A stretch of 64,000 nt of DNA from Oscillatoriaceae cyanobacterium Prado104 (GTDB taxonomy: Bacteria > Cyanobacteriota > Cyanobacteriia > Cyanobacteriales > Microcoleaceae). Below the pieces are notes generated by a model. That model saw only the letters and a program-made list of their open reading frames with translations. It had not been told where the DNA came from and made no database searches. The stretch lies in assembly GCA_025454405.1 (NCBI GenBank), contig JALOON010000021.1, positions 21,585 through 85,584 on the forward strand, read 5' to 3'. Made by a program: the position numbers and the translations under genes. The stretch's first letter is position 1, and each line of letters starts with the position of its first letter. Below are positions 1 to 8,732 of the stretch, in pieces.

Positions 1-170
1 GGCTGTGGTTGCGCAACAATCAGATAACAGAAATTCCAGATACTCTCGCCCAACTATCAAATTTGACACATCTTTATCTCGACGGCAACCAGATTGCCGA
101 AATTCCAGATGCGATCGCCCAACTGCCGAATCTGATGTATTTTGACATCAGTAACGATCGAACTCTTTAA
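1..170 (+). CDS. Leucine-rich-repeat protein, C-terminal end (partial)
   Basis: The frame beginning at base 3 is open to the window edge and ends at a TAA at 168-170. It encodes about two leucine-rich repeats of the LxxLxLxxNQIxEIPDxIAQLxNL kind, found in bacterial LRR and Roco-type proteins, which act as protein-binding scaffolds. Only the last 55 residues are inside the window, so the N-terminal domain (GTPase, kinase or none) cannot be known. The repeats are regular and uninterrupted, which supports a real gene end. Confidence 0.75.
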   Translation, partial: LWLRNNQITEIPDTLAQLSNLTHLYLDGNQIAEIPDAIAQLPNLMYFDISNDRTL

Positions 171-190
171 TTTGTCAACACACTTTTTAT

Positions 191-695
191 TTAATTCCCA
201 GAAATGCCTCGCCTCCATTCTTTAACAGCTTCCACTCTTGAAGCCATCAGCAAACAGCGAGACAATAAATTAATATCTAAATCGGGCAATATTTCGCTTT
301 GAGTAATTTTTTCATAACCGGGCGATCGCAAGTGAGTTGCCGCTAGTAAAAACAATTTCGATCGAGAGGTCTGCAATATCTCCCGATCTTCTGTTAATTA
401 AGTAAGATTGGTCTGCTTGTGCAGATGCTTTTCCTGTTTGTTCCTGAGTAAAACCGCCTGTGGGAACAAACTCGATTTCTTTTTCCACAAAGTAAGTACC
501 TAGCAACAAAGCGATGACACCGCTGAACACTTCGTGTTCTTGTGAAACTGCCAAGATTTCTACCTCACCTTTGAAATAAAACAGTTTGATGCCGGGGGAG
601 TTAGAAAATCCCTGCTCGATTAGTTTGAATTGTTGCCAATCAATCCCGGAGTGAATTAGCCTTTGGTCTTTTGGCTTCTCTAATATTGCTGTCAT
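191..695 (-). pseudogene. Uma2-family (DUF820) nuclease-like gene, decayed, copy 1
   Basis: Reading from ATG at 695, the first ~120 codons match the N-terminal half of cyanobacterial Uma2/DUF820 proteins, a PD-(D/E)XK nuclease-fold family of unclear role. They end just after the conserved acidic strand (DLSIEIVFTSG), where the frame is lost and a stop follows at 312. The normal C-terminus (HLRSPGYEKITQSEILPDL onward) continues in another frame, to a stop at 191-193. About 30 codons carrying the catalytic lysine and the GV.E.W strand are missing. Copy 2 lies immediately upstream at 777-1270; the ends of the two copies are almost identical while the middle differs. I infer a tandem duplicate inactivated by an internal deletion. 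Confidence 0.75.
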
Positions 696-776
696 GGCAC
701 GACCTCCTTTCTTTTGATTTTAACCTATATATCATCGGACTGCGGGCGATCGTCGCACTCACAACACACTTTTCAT

Positions 777-1270
777 CTAATTCCCAGAAATGCCTCGCCT
801 CCATTCTTTAACCGCTTCCACCCTTGAAGCCATCAGCAAACAGCGAGACAATAAATTAATATCTAAATCGGGCAATATTTCGCTTTGAGTAATTTTTTCA
901 TAACCGGGCGATCGCAAGTGATAAATATGACTTCTATTGCCAAATCGGGAGTTTTACCAGTGGATTTTCCAATTAAAAAAGATTCGTCAGATTGCACGGA
1001 AACTTTCGGCTCCTTCTCTTGAGTAAAACTACCCAAAGGATTAAAATCAATGTCTTTTTCAACAAAGTAGTCTATAAGCAAACCCGCGATCGTCCTGCTG
1101 AATGATTCGTGTTCTTGTGAAACTGCCAAGATTTCTACCTCACCTTTGAAATAAAACAGTTTGATGCCGGGGGAGTTAGAGAATCCCTGCTCGATTAGTT
1201 TGAATTGTTGCCAATCAATCCCGGAGTGAATTAGCCTTTGGTCTTTTAGTTCCTCTAATGTTGCTGTCAT
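777..1270 (-). pseudogene. Uma2-family (DUF820) nuclease-like gene, decayed, copy 2
   Basis: This is the tandem paralogue of copy 1, offset by about 580 bp, with an almost identical first ~55 codons, leader (ACGACCTCCTTTCTT) and C-terminal part. The reading frame keeps the strand PDLAIEVIF and then runs in the wrong frame through the sequence that encodes YHLRSPGYEKITQSEI in frame, stopping at 863. The natural C-terminus continues out of frame to a TAG at 777-779. As in copy 1, the middle of the nuclease core is deleted, but the junction falls at a different base. The truncated 135-aa product could still be made; a functional nuclease is unlikely. Confidence 0.75.
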
Positions 1271-1355
1271 AACACGACCTCCTTTCTTGTGATTTTAATC
1301 TATAATTACGATCGCGATCGATCGCGCAATATCTCAGCCAACTCAAGCTGCGCTG

Positions 1356-2153
1356 TCAACTATTTTTGCCGATCTCGCGATCTATCCAATCATACATTGT
1401 CGAGATCCGAATGTAATATTCTTGCCAACCATAGCACCCTTTTCGGGAAAAGAAATTTCTGAAAATATTTTTATACCTCCCTCCCGAACTAACTCCAATT
1501 AATTGAATCCCGTTGTCAGTATTGACTAAAGCCGGGCCGCCGCTATCTCCGGGTCCGTTGACACCTTCTAACGGCAATACATCTTGAGAATTAGGAGCAT
1601 CAAATTCAAAAAACAAGTAATTCCCCTCTGTTTTTGTAATTTTATTCGTAGCGAGGCGAAACTTACCATCATTCACAAGTTCAAATCTCCCAATTCCTAT
1701 ATCGCCCGTCCCAAAATCTCCCCAGCCAAGCATTAGTATCGATTTTCCAACTTCATCCCGCTCCTGATAGAGCGATATTGGCTGAACGTGTTTTACTTCA
1801 TCTTGCAGTTTGAGCAAGGCTATATCGTAAGATAAATCTCCCACTGTTATCTTAACTTTCTTAAGCTTTCCAGAACCATCTCTGATAGACTTGACAGCGC
1901 CTATTTGCTCCGGTGCTATTGCCCGAACTATGATATTTTCCTTGCCTCCAATCTTGACGAAAAACGGATGATTTTCAAAGTCTTTTTTGTATAGATCGAC
2001 GGCGCAATGAGCAGCAGTCACAGCCCATTTACTATCGATAAGTGTAGCAACACCATCTTTCATTTTTCCATTGTCAAACAACGGAAAAACTGCTGGATAG
2101 TCTGTCTCATCTGCCAGATAATTTTCTGGACTTATATCGTGACGGATTAACAT
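1356..2153 (-). CDS. Trypsin-like serine protease (S1 family)
   Basis: The 265-residue protein carries the complete chymotrypsin-fold triad: His49 in WAVTAAHC, Asp110 in YDIALLKL and Ser204 in GPGDSGGPAL. The length matches a bare S1 catalytic domain. No hydrophobic signal peptide or membrane segment is evident; the N-terminus resembles a short propeptide (ENYLADETDYPAVFPLF), so the protein is either cytosolic or exported without a classical signal. It stands alone, downstream (in its own direction) of the four-domain kinase gene, from which it is separated by low-complexity heptamer repeats at 2170-2294. The substrate is unknown. Confidence 0.85.
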   Translation of the reverse strand: MLIRHDISPENYLADETDYPAVFPLFDNGKMKDGVATLIDSKWAVTAAHCAVDLYKKDFENHPFFVKIGGKENIIVRAIAPEQIGAVKSIRDGSGKLKKVKITVGDLSYDIALLKLQDEVKHVQPISLYQERDEVGKSILMLGWGDFGTGDIGIGRFELVNDGKFRLATNKITKTEGNYLFFEFDAPNSQDVLPLEGVNGPGDSGGPALVNTDNGIQLIGVSSGGRYKNIFRNFFSRKGCYGWQEYYIRISTMYDWIDREIGKNS

Positions 2154-2164
2154 AGATCGCCAAA

Positions 2165-2294
2165 TATTATTGTCTGCCTAAGAAGAAGGAAGAAGGAAGA
2201 AGGAAAGAAGAAAGAATAAGTAAGAAGTAAGGTTTTCAACTGTCAACTGTCAACTGTCAACTGTATGCTGTCAACTGTCAACTGTCAACTGTCA
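2165..2294. repeat. Purine-rich tract and CAACTGT heptamer repeats
   Basis: A GAAGAAGGAAGAA-type tract (about 2178-2230) is followed by tandem CAACTGT units up to about 2294. These short tandemly repeated repetitive sequences are typical of filamentous cyanobacterial intergenic space. The repeats reach the stop codon of the neighbouring kinase gene. Confidence 0.8.
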
Positions 2295-5065
2295 AAAGAT
2301 GCAACCGAAACTCGATCGCGCCCTGCTTTTTTTGCTCGATAAAGTGCCTCGTCGGCGATCGCAATTAACGTTTCCGGCTGCGACATCGGTGCGGGAATGC
2401 AGCAAGCTACACCCAAACTCAGCGTGACATATTCGCTGACAATAGACTTGGCGTGAACTATCCGCAAATCCCGCACTCGATCGCGAATCGATTCAGCCAC
2501 GCAAGCCGCACCATTCGCATCGGTATTCGGCAAAATTACCGCAAATTCTTCGCCCCCGTAACGCGCTACTAAATCGGCCGATCGCTTCACGGAACGCTGC
2601 AATACTCCCGCCACTTGCCGCAAACATTCATCCCCCGCTTGATGGCCGTAAGTATCGTTATAAAGCTTGAAATAATCGATATCGCACATAATTAAAGAAA
2701 GCGGTGCTTCCTCCCTCGCCAAACGCCGCCATTCCGTATTCAAATATTCATTAAACAAGCGGCGGTTTCTCACCTCAGTCAAACTGTCGTAAGTTGCCAA
2801 ATACTGCAAAGCGCGATTCACCGTTTCCAACTGCTGTTTTTGCTGCTGCAACTGGCGGTTGAGAGCGGCCAACTGCTGTTCTGCTGCGTGCGATCGCAGC
2901 AAATTTCGCACCCTCGCCAGCAATTCCCTCTCGTCAAAAGGTTTAGAAATATAATCGTCAGCGCCCGCATCCAAACTTTCGATCCGAGCTTCCATGCCCG
3001 ATCGCGCTGTCAAAAAGATGACCGGAATCGCACTCAACTCCGGCGTTTTCCGAATCTCCTTGAGCAAATCCAGCCCGCTTTGTCCCGGCATTAATTGGTC
3101 GCTCAAAATCAAATTTGGATGCAAACTTTTCGCTTTTTCCAAACCTTCTATCCCGTCGCGAGCCACAGCCACTCGGTAACGCTCGCTCAATAAAGCTTGC
3201 AGGTAAGATAGCAAAAAAATGTTGTCTTCAACTACCAGCAACAGCGGCAAATCTCGGCGATCGACTGGTAATTTTTCCTCAGTTGTTTTTGCTGCCAAAC
3301 TGTTAGCCGCTCGGACTTTACCTTGAGGAGACAGCGCCCCGATATTTCCCATGCCCCACTCTCCCGCACCCGTTCCCGTCAGCCCCGCCAATTGGGCGAT
3401 CGCGCACACTAACTGATTCGGCTCCACAGGCTTCGGTAAATGACTCTGAAACCCCGCCGCCAGTGCCGAGGCAGAATCCTCCTCCCGCATGCTTCCAGTC
3501 AGGGCCACCGCCGGCAGCAGTTCCCTCTGTTCGGACATTTCTCGCGCCCTGACGCGCCGGATCAAATCGCAGCCCTCAGTTTCCGGCACCGCCAGATCGC
3601 TCACTAACACGTCGGGGCGCGACTGTTCCAACTCGGCCATTGCTTCGCCAGCGCTAGGCACTGCCGTTACTTTGGCTCCAAATGCTTCGAGAGCAGTTTT
3701 GATAAATTCCCGGCTTTCAGTCATGCTTTCCACCACCAGCACTTGTTTGCCCGCTAGGGGTTTGAGCGCCCTGGCTTGGCTTTTGTCGGTTTGGCCGAGC
3801 GCGGGAATTCGATCGCTCGAATTTTGGCTGTGGGCTATAGGTAGCTGCACTTCAAACACCGCTCCATCTCCGGGGCCGGGACTTGACGCCCGCACATCCC
3901 CCCCGTGGAGTTCCACCAACTGCCGCACGATGGACAGCCCCAGCCCGAGGCGGTTTTGTTCTGGGGCTTTCCAGGTATCTGCCGGACGGAAATAGTCGAA
4001 GATGTGCGGCAGCAGTTGGGCATCGATCCCGCAACCCCTGTCGCTGACGCGGATCGTTACGCCCGACGGGTTGCGATCGAGTTCGATGCGGACTGCTGCT
4101 GGCGGCGATTCTGGCGTAAATTTGATCGCGTTCGAGAGCAAGTTCCAGATTATTTGCCGCAATCGTTCTGCATCGCCAATAATGTAGCTGGCTGCCTGCT
4201 CGAAAACTGTTTCGATGCGGATGTTTTTGGCATCGGCTGCGGGCCGGAGGGTCTCGATCGCGGATTCTATAATTGACGGGAGGTAAACCCGATCGAGCTC
4301 CAGGCGCACTTTTCCTCGCAGCAATCGCGACAGATCGAGGAGATTGTCGATTTGCTTGTTCTGCAATTTGGCGTTGCGCTCGATGATTTCTAAGGCGCGG
4401 TTGGTGGTAGCTTCGTTTAATTTCCGCGATCTCGCTAGCTGCGCCCATCCCAAAATCGCGCTCAGGGGCGATCGCAGTTCGTGGGACGCCAGCGCCAGAA
4501 ATTCGTCTTTTGTCCGGTTGGCCTCAATTTGGGCTGCTTCAACGGCTTTGCGAGCGGAGATGTCGAATCCGAGAGCTACATACCGATCGGGTTTTCCCTG
4601 ACTGTCGGGCAACGGAACTACTGCTGCGTACACCCAATAATCGCTGCCATCTTTGCGCCGCTGTTTGATTTCTCCTTGCCAAATTTCACCTTTAGCAATA
4701 GTTGACCGCAGATTTTTCATTAACTTGGCAGCGCGCGCGTCGCTGCTATCCTGCTGGGAATTTCCCGACAGGAGGCAGTGCCATTTGCTGCCTAACAGTT
4801 CGACTTGCGAATATTGCGAAATTTCACAAACTCGATCGCTAACGTAATTGATAATTCCCCTGCTATCTAATTTCACCACCAGCGCCGAGCGGTCGATCGC
4901 TTCTTTGATATCCCAACATTCTTGCCACACCAAACCTAGCTCTTTTGTCGGAGAAATGTCAGTCGGGCGATCGAGCTGCTTCAGTTGCTCGCAAGCGCTG
5001 TTTTCCTCAATCCGCTCTTCGGTTTCCATTGCTTGTTTTTTCTCCCCTGATTGCTGACAGCTCAT
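2285..5065 (-). CDS. Hybrid histidine kinase with two receivers and a diguanylate cyclase
   Basis: A 926-residue soluble signalling protein. Order: PAS (about 55-175), HisKA with His195 in ASHELRSP, HATPase (about 255-410, N-box NLLSNAIKF, GLGLS at 374-378), receiver 1 (about 440-560, phospho-acceptor Asp490, Lys545), receiver 2 (about 606-725, Glu613/Asp614, Asp656, Lys708), a coiled coil (728-755) and GGDEF (about 757-925). The cyclase signature is GGEEF at 837-841, and RSAD sits exactly five residues before it, a canonical product-inhibition I-site. It should therefore synthesise c-di-GMP under phosphorelay control. Receiver 1 has VES where an acidic pair is usual, so its phosphorylation may be weak. 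There are no membrane segments; the PAS ligand is unknown. Confidence 0.93.
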   Translation of the reverse strand: MSCQQSGEKKQAMETEERIEENSACEQLKQLDRPTDISPTKELGLVWQECWDIKEAIDRSALVVKLDSRGIINYVSDRVCEISQYSQVELLGSKWHCLLSGNSQQDSSDARAAKLMKNLRSTIAKGEIWQGEIKQRRKDGSDYWVYAAVVPLPDSQGKPDRYVALGFDISARKAVEAAQIEANRTKDEFLALASHELRSPLSAILGWAQLARSRKLNEATTNRALEIIERNAKLQNKQIDNLLDLSRLLRGKVRLELDRVYLPSIIESAIETLRPAADAKNIRIETVFEQAASYIIGDAERLRQIIWNLLSNAIKFTPESPPAAVRIELDRNPSGVTIRVSDRGCGIDAQLLPHIFDYFRPADTWKAPEQNRLGLGLSIVRQLVELHGGDVRASSPGPGDGAVFEVQLPIAHSQNSSDRIPALGQTDKSQARALKPLAGKQVLVVESMTESREFIKTALEAFGAKVTAVPSAGEAMAELEQSRPDVLVSDLAVPETEGCDLIRRVRAREMSEQRELLPAVALTGSMREEDSASALAAGFQSHLPKPVEPNQLVCAIAQLAGLTGTGAGEWGMGNIGALSPQGKVRAANSLAAKTTEEKLPVDRRDLPLLLVVEDNIFLLSYLQALLSERYRVAVARDGIEGLEKAKSLHPNLILSDQLMPGQSGLDLLKEIRKTPELSAIPVIFLTARSGMEARIESLDAGADDYISKPFDERELLARVRNLLRSHAAEQQLAALNRQLQQQKQQLETVNRALQYLATYDSLTEVRNRRLFNEYLNTEWRRLAREEAPLSLIMCDIDYFKLYNDTYGHQAGDECLRQVAGVLQRSVKRSADLVARYGGEEFAVILPNTDANGAACVAESIRDRVRDLRIVHAKSIVSEYVTLSLGVACCIPAPMSQPETLIAIADEALYRAKKAGRDRVSVASFDS

Positions 5066-5567
5066 CTACAAAGCATCCAGATCCATTATCCTGTTTTTTT
5101 CTGCCGGCGCCTGCTTTTCCCGCATTTTCTAGCTGTTCATTTTAATTTAAACTTTCCGCGCTGCACCCCTTTCGGAAGTTATAACATTGTTGATTTTTAA
5201 TTCTTGTTAGTTCGCCCTGCAAAAATTTTTGCAGAGTTCCCAAAAATTTTATTATTTTGGACCTCTACACTCACCCTCTTGCGATCGACCCTAACTTTTG
5301 TTAAATTCCGCCCTCTCGACATTTACCCCAAAACCAAGTTTTTTTTCTGAAAATCTTGGAAAATCGCCTTGAATGCGTTACAAATCCGGGTTTCTTCGAT
5401 CGTTTCTTCGAGCGCAGCCTATTCTTTATTGTATCCTTGACAAGCGTGTAAACTTATTGTATTATATGTGTATTATAAATCGATAGACAACCCCGTACAG
5501 CTAGGCTAACGCACGCTCAACCAACTATCGGCGGACTCAACCATTAATACTTTGAGGAGAATTCTTT
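5066..5567. other. Intergenic region between divergent kinase and methyltransferase genes
   Basis: About 500 bp without a supportable gene. It holds the promoter described at 5437-5465 and an unrelated AT-rich stretch. No hairpin with a U-run or RNA gene was recognised. Confidence 0.6.
5437..5465 (+). promoter_or_regulatory. Sigma70-type promoter for the methyltransferase gene
   Basis: TTGACA at 5437-5442 is followed after exactly 17 bp by TATTAT at 5460-5465, close to the consensus for group-1 sigma factors. Transcription would start near 5472, giving an untranslated leader of about 95 nt before the GTG at 5568. A GAGGAGA ribosome-binding site lies at 5554-5560. Confidence 0.65.
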
Positions 5568-6248
5568 GTGAAGGTAGATACAGTACGCGCTCGCTTTGAA
5601 CAGACAGCCTTTGATTATGACGGCTTAATTCCCCGCCTGATTCCCTACTACCGCGAGCAACAAGACTTAATAATACAGTTAATACCTTTTGCCAGCAACG
5701 ATCGCCTCAAAGTTTTAGATTTGGGTGCAGGAACAGGAATACTGTCAGCCCTGGTGTTGCAAGCATTTCCCCAAGCAAATGTCACGGCTTTTGACATGGC
5801 CGAAAATATGCTAAAAATTTGCCAAACAAATTTGTCCGCTTTCGGGCCGCGGCTGACATTGCAGCAGGGCAACTTTGCCGCCGACGATTTCGGCGGCGGT
5901 TACGATTTAGTAGTTTCGGGATTGGCAATCCACCACCTGGACGGCGCGGGAAAACAACAGCTATTTCACAAACTTTTTAATTCGATGAATTCCGGGGGAA
6001 TCTTGCTAATTCGAGATATTGTCACCGGCGCTACTCCCAAGTTGACAAAGCAATACGAACAGTTGTGGCGCGAATACATCAAAGGTTGCGGGGAAGACGA
6101 TGCAGCGTACTTTCAAGCTTATCTGGAAGAAGATATTCCCTCCTCGGTTGAAGAGCAAATACAGTGGCTTGCCGCAGTGGGTTTTTCCGAAGTAGGATGT
6201 CATTGGCGCTATCTAAATTTTGCTGTTTTTGGGGGAGTCAAACAATGA
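5568..6248 (+). CDS. Class I SAM-dependent methyltransferase
   Basis: 226 residues with the Rossmann motif I VLDLGAGTG (49-57), an acidic residue ending strand 2 (FDMAENM, Asp76) and a post-motif LVVSGLAIHHLDG resembling motif IV of UbiE/Tam-like small-molecule methyltransferases. The start is GTG, chosen because GAGGAGA lies seven bases upstream and the first codons (VDTVRARFEQTAFDYD) match the family. The substrate cannot be predicted. It is preceded by a strong promoter and followed by a long inverted repeat, so it is probably a single-gene transcript. Confidence 0.88.
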   Translation: MKVDTVRARFEQTAFDYDGLIPRLIPYYREQQDLIIQLIPFASNDRLKVLDLGAGTGILSALVLQAFPQANVTAFDMAENMLKICQTNLSAFGPRLTLQQGNFAADDFGGGYDLVVSGLAIHHLDGAGKQQLFHKLFNSMNSGGILLIRDIVTGATPKLTKQYEQLWREYIKGCGEDDAAYFQAYLEEDIPSSVEEQIQWLAAVGFSEVGCHWRYLNFAVFGGVKQ

Positions 6249-6405
6249 GTGCGATCGCCCAAAATTCTGTTACGGTAAATCTGCTAGTTCGCCAAAGCTA
6301 TTAAATGCTTACAGATACGTTTTTGCTAAAAGTTGGCGAGAATTATTGGAACAGTTGACCGCAGATTTAGAAACAGGTGAATACAATACAAAGTACCGCA
6401 AATAG
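6245..6405 (+). pseudogene. Small frameshifted ORF downstream of the methyltransferase
   Basis: An ATG at 6245 overlaps the methyltransferase stop by four bases (ATGA) and opens a 19-codon frame. A second frame then continues with a protein-like stretch (AKSWRELLEQLTADLETGEY) to a TAG at 6403-6405. The two halves could be one small gene broken by a frameshift, or the second half may be chance coding. I do not recognise the family. Confidence 0.3.
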
Positions 6406-6415
6406 CCGCTTCCAC

Positions 6416-6466
6416 CAAGTTTGTAGTCGCGCTCGATCGCCGTTCGATCGACACGCTACAAACTTG
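6416..6466 (+). terminator. Long inverted repeat, probable transcription end
   Basis: CAAGTTTGTAG at 6416-6426 pairs perfectly with CTACAAACTTG at 6456-6466, with a nested CGATCG-rich inner palindrome. There is only a weak T-rich tail (ATTTCTTACAT), so it may be a processing or stabilising hairpin. Confidence 0.45.
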
Positions 6467-6569
6467 CATTTCTTACATATACAGGTAGTTATGTCAAGCT
6501 ATTTTTGGCATAAATTTTAATCCAAAAAGTTTACACTCCTGCTCGGTTAAATCTGAAAAAAAAGCTTTT

Positions 6570-7133
6570 ATGAGACACAAAAAGATAGACGATCGGCGTC
6601 TAATAAAAATCAGCAAATATCTCAGCAAACACCTGAGACACGAACCCGATAGCATCGGCATTCAACTAGCTCCCGGCGGCTGGGTTCCGGTTAGCGAACT
6701 CCTCGATGCCTGCGCCAGAAATAACTTTGCCATTCAGTTTAGCGAACTCAAACAAGTAGTTGCCGAAAATGACAAACAGCGCTTTTCCTTCGACGAAACC
6801 GGTACTTTAATTCGCGCCAACCAAGGACACAGCATCGAAATTGACTTGCAGTTAGCACCTGTCATTCCGCCCGATATTTTATATCATGGAACAGGGAGGG
6901 GTGCAGTAGAGTCTATTCTGAGAGAAGGGATTAAAAAAATGTCGCGACATCACGTTCATTTATCGATCGATATCGAGACAGCGCGCAAAGTAGGGGCAAG
7001 GCACGGCATCCCGGCCATCTTTACTGTAGGCGCTGCCGCCATGCACCGCGAAGGTCATACATTTTATTGTTCGGATAATGGAGTTTGGCTTGTTGATTTC
7101 GTTCCCCCCAATTATCTAAAATTAAGTCATTAG
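6570..7133 (+). CDS. kptA: RNA 2'-phosphotransferase (Tpt1/KptA)
   Basis: 187 residues, full length for the family that moves an internal RNA 2'-phosphate to NAD+, releasing ADP-ribose 1'',2''-cyclic phosphate and nicotinamide. Family signatures are present: SKHLRHEP (Arg23, His24), IRANQGHS (82-88), YHGTGR (105-110), RHHVHLS (126-132) and GHTFYCSDNGVWL near the C-terminus. In fungi the enzyme completes tRNA splicing; bacteria lack that ligation pathway and the native bacterial substrate is unknown. It stands alone. Immediately downstream lies a block of TTAGTCA-type heptamers. Confidence 0.93.
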   Translation: MRHKKIDDRRLIKISKYLSKHLRHEPDSIGIQLAPGGWVPVSELLDACARNNFAIQFSELKQVVAENDKQRFSFDETGTLIRANQGHSIEIDLQLAPVIPPDILYHGTGRGAVESILREGIKKMSRHHVHLSIDIETARKVGARHGIPAIFTVGAAAMHREGHTFYCSDNGVWLVDFVPPNYLKLSH

Positions 7134-7222
7134 TCATCAGTCATCAGTCATCAGTCATCAGTCATTAGTCATCAGTCATCAGTCATCAGTCATTAGTCAT
7201 TAGTCATTAGTCATTAGTGAAT
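7127..7222. repeat. AGTCATC/AGTCATT heptamer tandem repeat
   Basis: About thirteen 7-bp units run from the kptA stop codon to about 7222. Adjacent units differ by single bases (AGTCATC, AGTCATT). Related heptamers recur at 12088-12140 and 60332-60400. Confidence 0.85.
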
Positions 7223-7262
7223 ATTTTTTTGGTAAAATCTATAGCGTATACTTGTAGAGGAA

Positions 7263-7317
7263 AAGCATTCGGGCGACAATTTATCAAATAAGTTTCAGGT
7301 TTTATATCCGAATGCTT
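7263..7317. repeat. 10-bp inverted repeat upstream of the AAA+ gene
   Basis: AAGCATTCGG at 7263-7272 is the exact reverse complement of CCGAATGCTT at 7308-7317, enclosing 35 bases. It could be a hairpin or a protein-binding site. There is no U-run and no assigned function. Confidence 0.4.
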
Positions 7318-7375
7318 CGCCCCAGCCCTCACGCAACCGATCGAACCAAACTTAATATAAATAATTACACATTCC

Positions 7376-7533
7376 TAATCCCCAATCCCCAATTTCCAAT
7401 CCCCAATTCCCAATCCCCAATCCCCAATTCCCAATTCCCCATCCCCGATCCCCAATTCCCAATTCCCAATTCCCCATTTCCAATTCCCAATTCCCCATTT
7501 CCAATTCCCAATTCCCAATTCCCCATTCTAAAA
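7376..7533. repeat. CCCAATT-type low-complexity tandem repeat
   Basis: Dense degenerate repeats of CCCAATTCCC, CCAATTCCCAATT and CCCCATTTCC occupy the 160 bp directly before the AAA+ start codon. They leave several frames open on both strands, none of them a credible gene. Confidence 0.85.
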
Positions 7534-7538
7534 TCCTT

Positions 7539-8732
7539 ATGAACGATCGCGACAATAACTACAATCAAAACAACTCTCAAAACCGAGGATTGCTAGGATC
7601 TGGCTGGAGGCCCCTGTACAGGAAATTTGACTGGGATTACGTAATGCATTTAGTCTCCAGCGATCCCTTAGAACTCGCTCAAAAAACCTTAGATGCAGCC
7701 AGCGATATTGCCGACGCAATGGGACGCCACCAATATGCTTGGTGGGCAAATATCTTAAATGTCTTTTCGGAAAATACGCGCTACGAAATGGACGAGTTTT
7801 GGGATTACATTACCCCGCAGCCGATTTACCCAGATTACCGCTACAGAGATGTTTTAACTACCGAAACTCCCGTCATTCAATTAGTCAGCCGTTCTAGCAT
7901 TCCGATCGACTACGTTCTCAACAAACTTCAAGAGATTGTGGTTTTTAAAGTTCTGGATTTGTTGGAAAAACCGGATACAATTACCCAGTTTTTTATGGAA
8001 AGGCATTTTTATTATCCGCCCGATCGATTTATCGGTTGGGAACGTTTGGAAGTGCTGGGTACTGTGTATGCTTATTGGGCAAAACACAACTGTTGGCTGC
8101 AAATCGACAGCTACGACAGGGGGAGGCGGCGCTACACTCTGATTTGCCAAAATATTGCACCGATGGTTAGCAAAGCTACATACAATTTAGCGGTGATTCT
8201 CAGCGGATACAAAAGCCGCGTGGGACAGGTACACAGCCAGTATCCAATTCGCACCTTTACTCCCGAGGTGCAAAATTTTACAGATACAATTCAGCAGGCA
8301 ATTCTCGATCGCCATCAAGTAGCTGTTTTAGTCAGCGGCGAACCGGGTACCGGCAAAACTGCATGGACGCAAGCGGTAGCAAAAGAAATTTTAGTACCTT
8401 TGGGTTACGTAATTTTTATTTTAGACCACGATGCCGTTGAAAACTTCGTGCCTCCGAGTTACCTGGAAAGGATTTGCATCATTATCAACGAAGCTGACAA
8501 CTTAGCTCAAGATCGATCGACCGCCGCCGCCCAGCGCAGCAACAAAACAGAACACATTCTGAGTTTGCTAGACGGGACTTTGTATCAAAGCGTAATTGGT
8601 GAAGAAGGCATTCAATTTCAGCAAAAACTCGCAGTTTTAATGACTTGCAACACCACCGAAAGACTCGATCCGGCAATGTTACGCAAAGGGAGAGTTGATT
8701 TTACCTGTGAATTTACGCACAAGTTTGTGTGA
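7539..8732 (+). CDS. AAA+ ATPase with an uncharacterised N-terminal region
   Basis: 397 residues. The last 140 form an AAA+ core: Walker A GEPGTGKT (267-274), a Walker B-like CIIINEAD (313-320), a sensor-1-like TCNTT (369-373) and LRKGRVD (381-387) near sensor 2. In Walker B the usual D-E pair is N317-E318; the catalytic glutamate is kept but the Mg-binding aspartate is asparagine. The first 230 residues are rich in Tyr and Trp and match no domain I know. The chain ends shortly after sensor 2, so the C-terminal lid is short or absent. The neighbours give no functional clue; it could be a chaperone-like or MoxR-like ATPase. Confidence 0.8.
   Translation: MNDRDNNYNQNNSQNRGLLGSGWRPLYRKFDWDYVMHLVSSDPLELAQKTLDAASDIADAMGRHQYAWWANILNVFSENTRYEMDEFWDYITPQPIYPDYRYRDVLTTETPVIQLVSRSSIPIDYVLNKLQEIVVFKVLDLLEKPDTITQFFMERHFYYPPDRFIGWERLEVLGTVYAYWAKHNCWLQIDSYDRGRRRYTLICQNIAPMVSKATYNLAVILSGYKSRVGQVHSQYPIRTFTPEVQNFTDTIQQAILDRHQVAVLVSGEPGTGKTAWTQAVAKEILVPLGYVIFILDHDAVENFVPPSYLERICIIINEADNLAQDRSTAAAQRSNKTEHILSLLDGTLYQSVIGEEGIQFQQKLAVLMTCNTTERLDPAMLRKGRVDFTCEFTHKFV

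Noticed and set aside
3852..4448. 198-codon frame within the hybrid kinase
   Set aside because: Alternate-frame shadow of the HisKA/HATPase coding region; Arg/Pro-rich nonsense composition.
7312..7580. Frames on both strands across the CCCAATT tract
   Set aside because: Low-complexity [15 protein letters not shown] peptides arise from tandem repeats.
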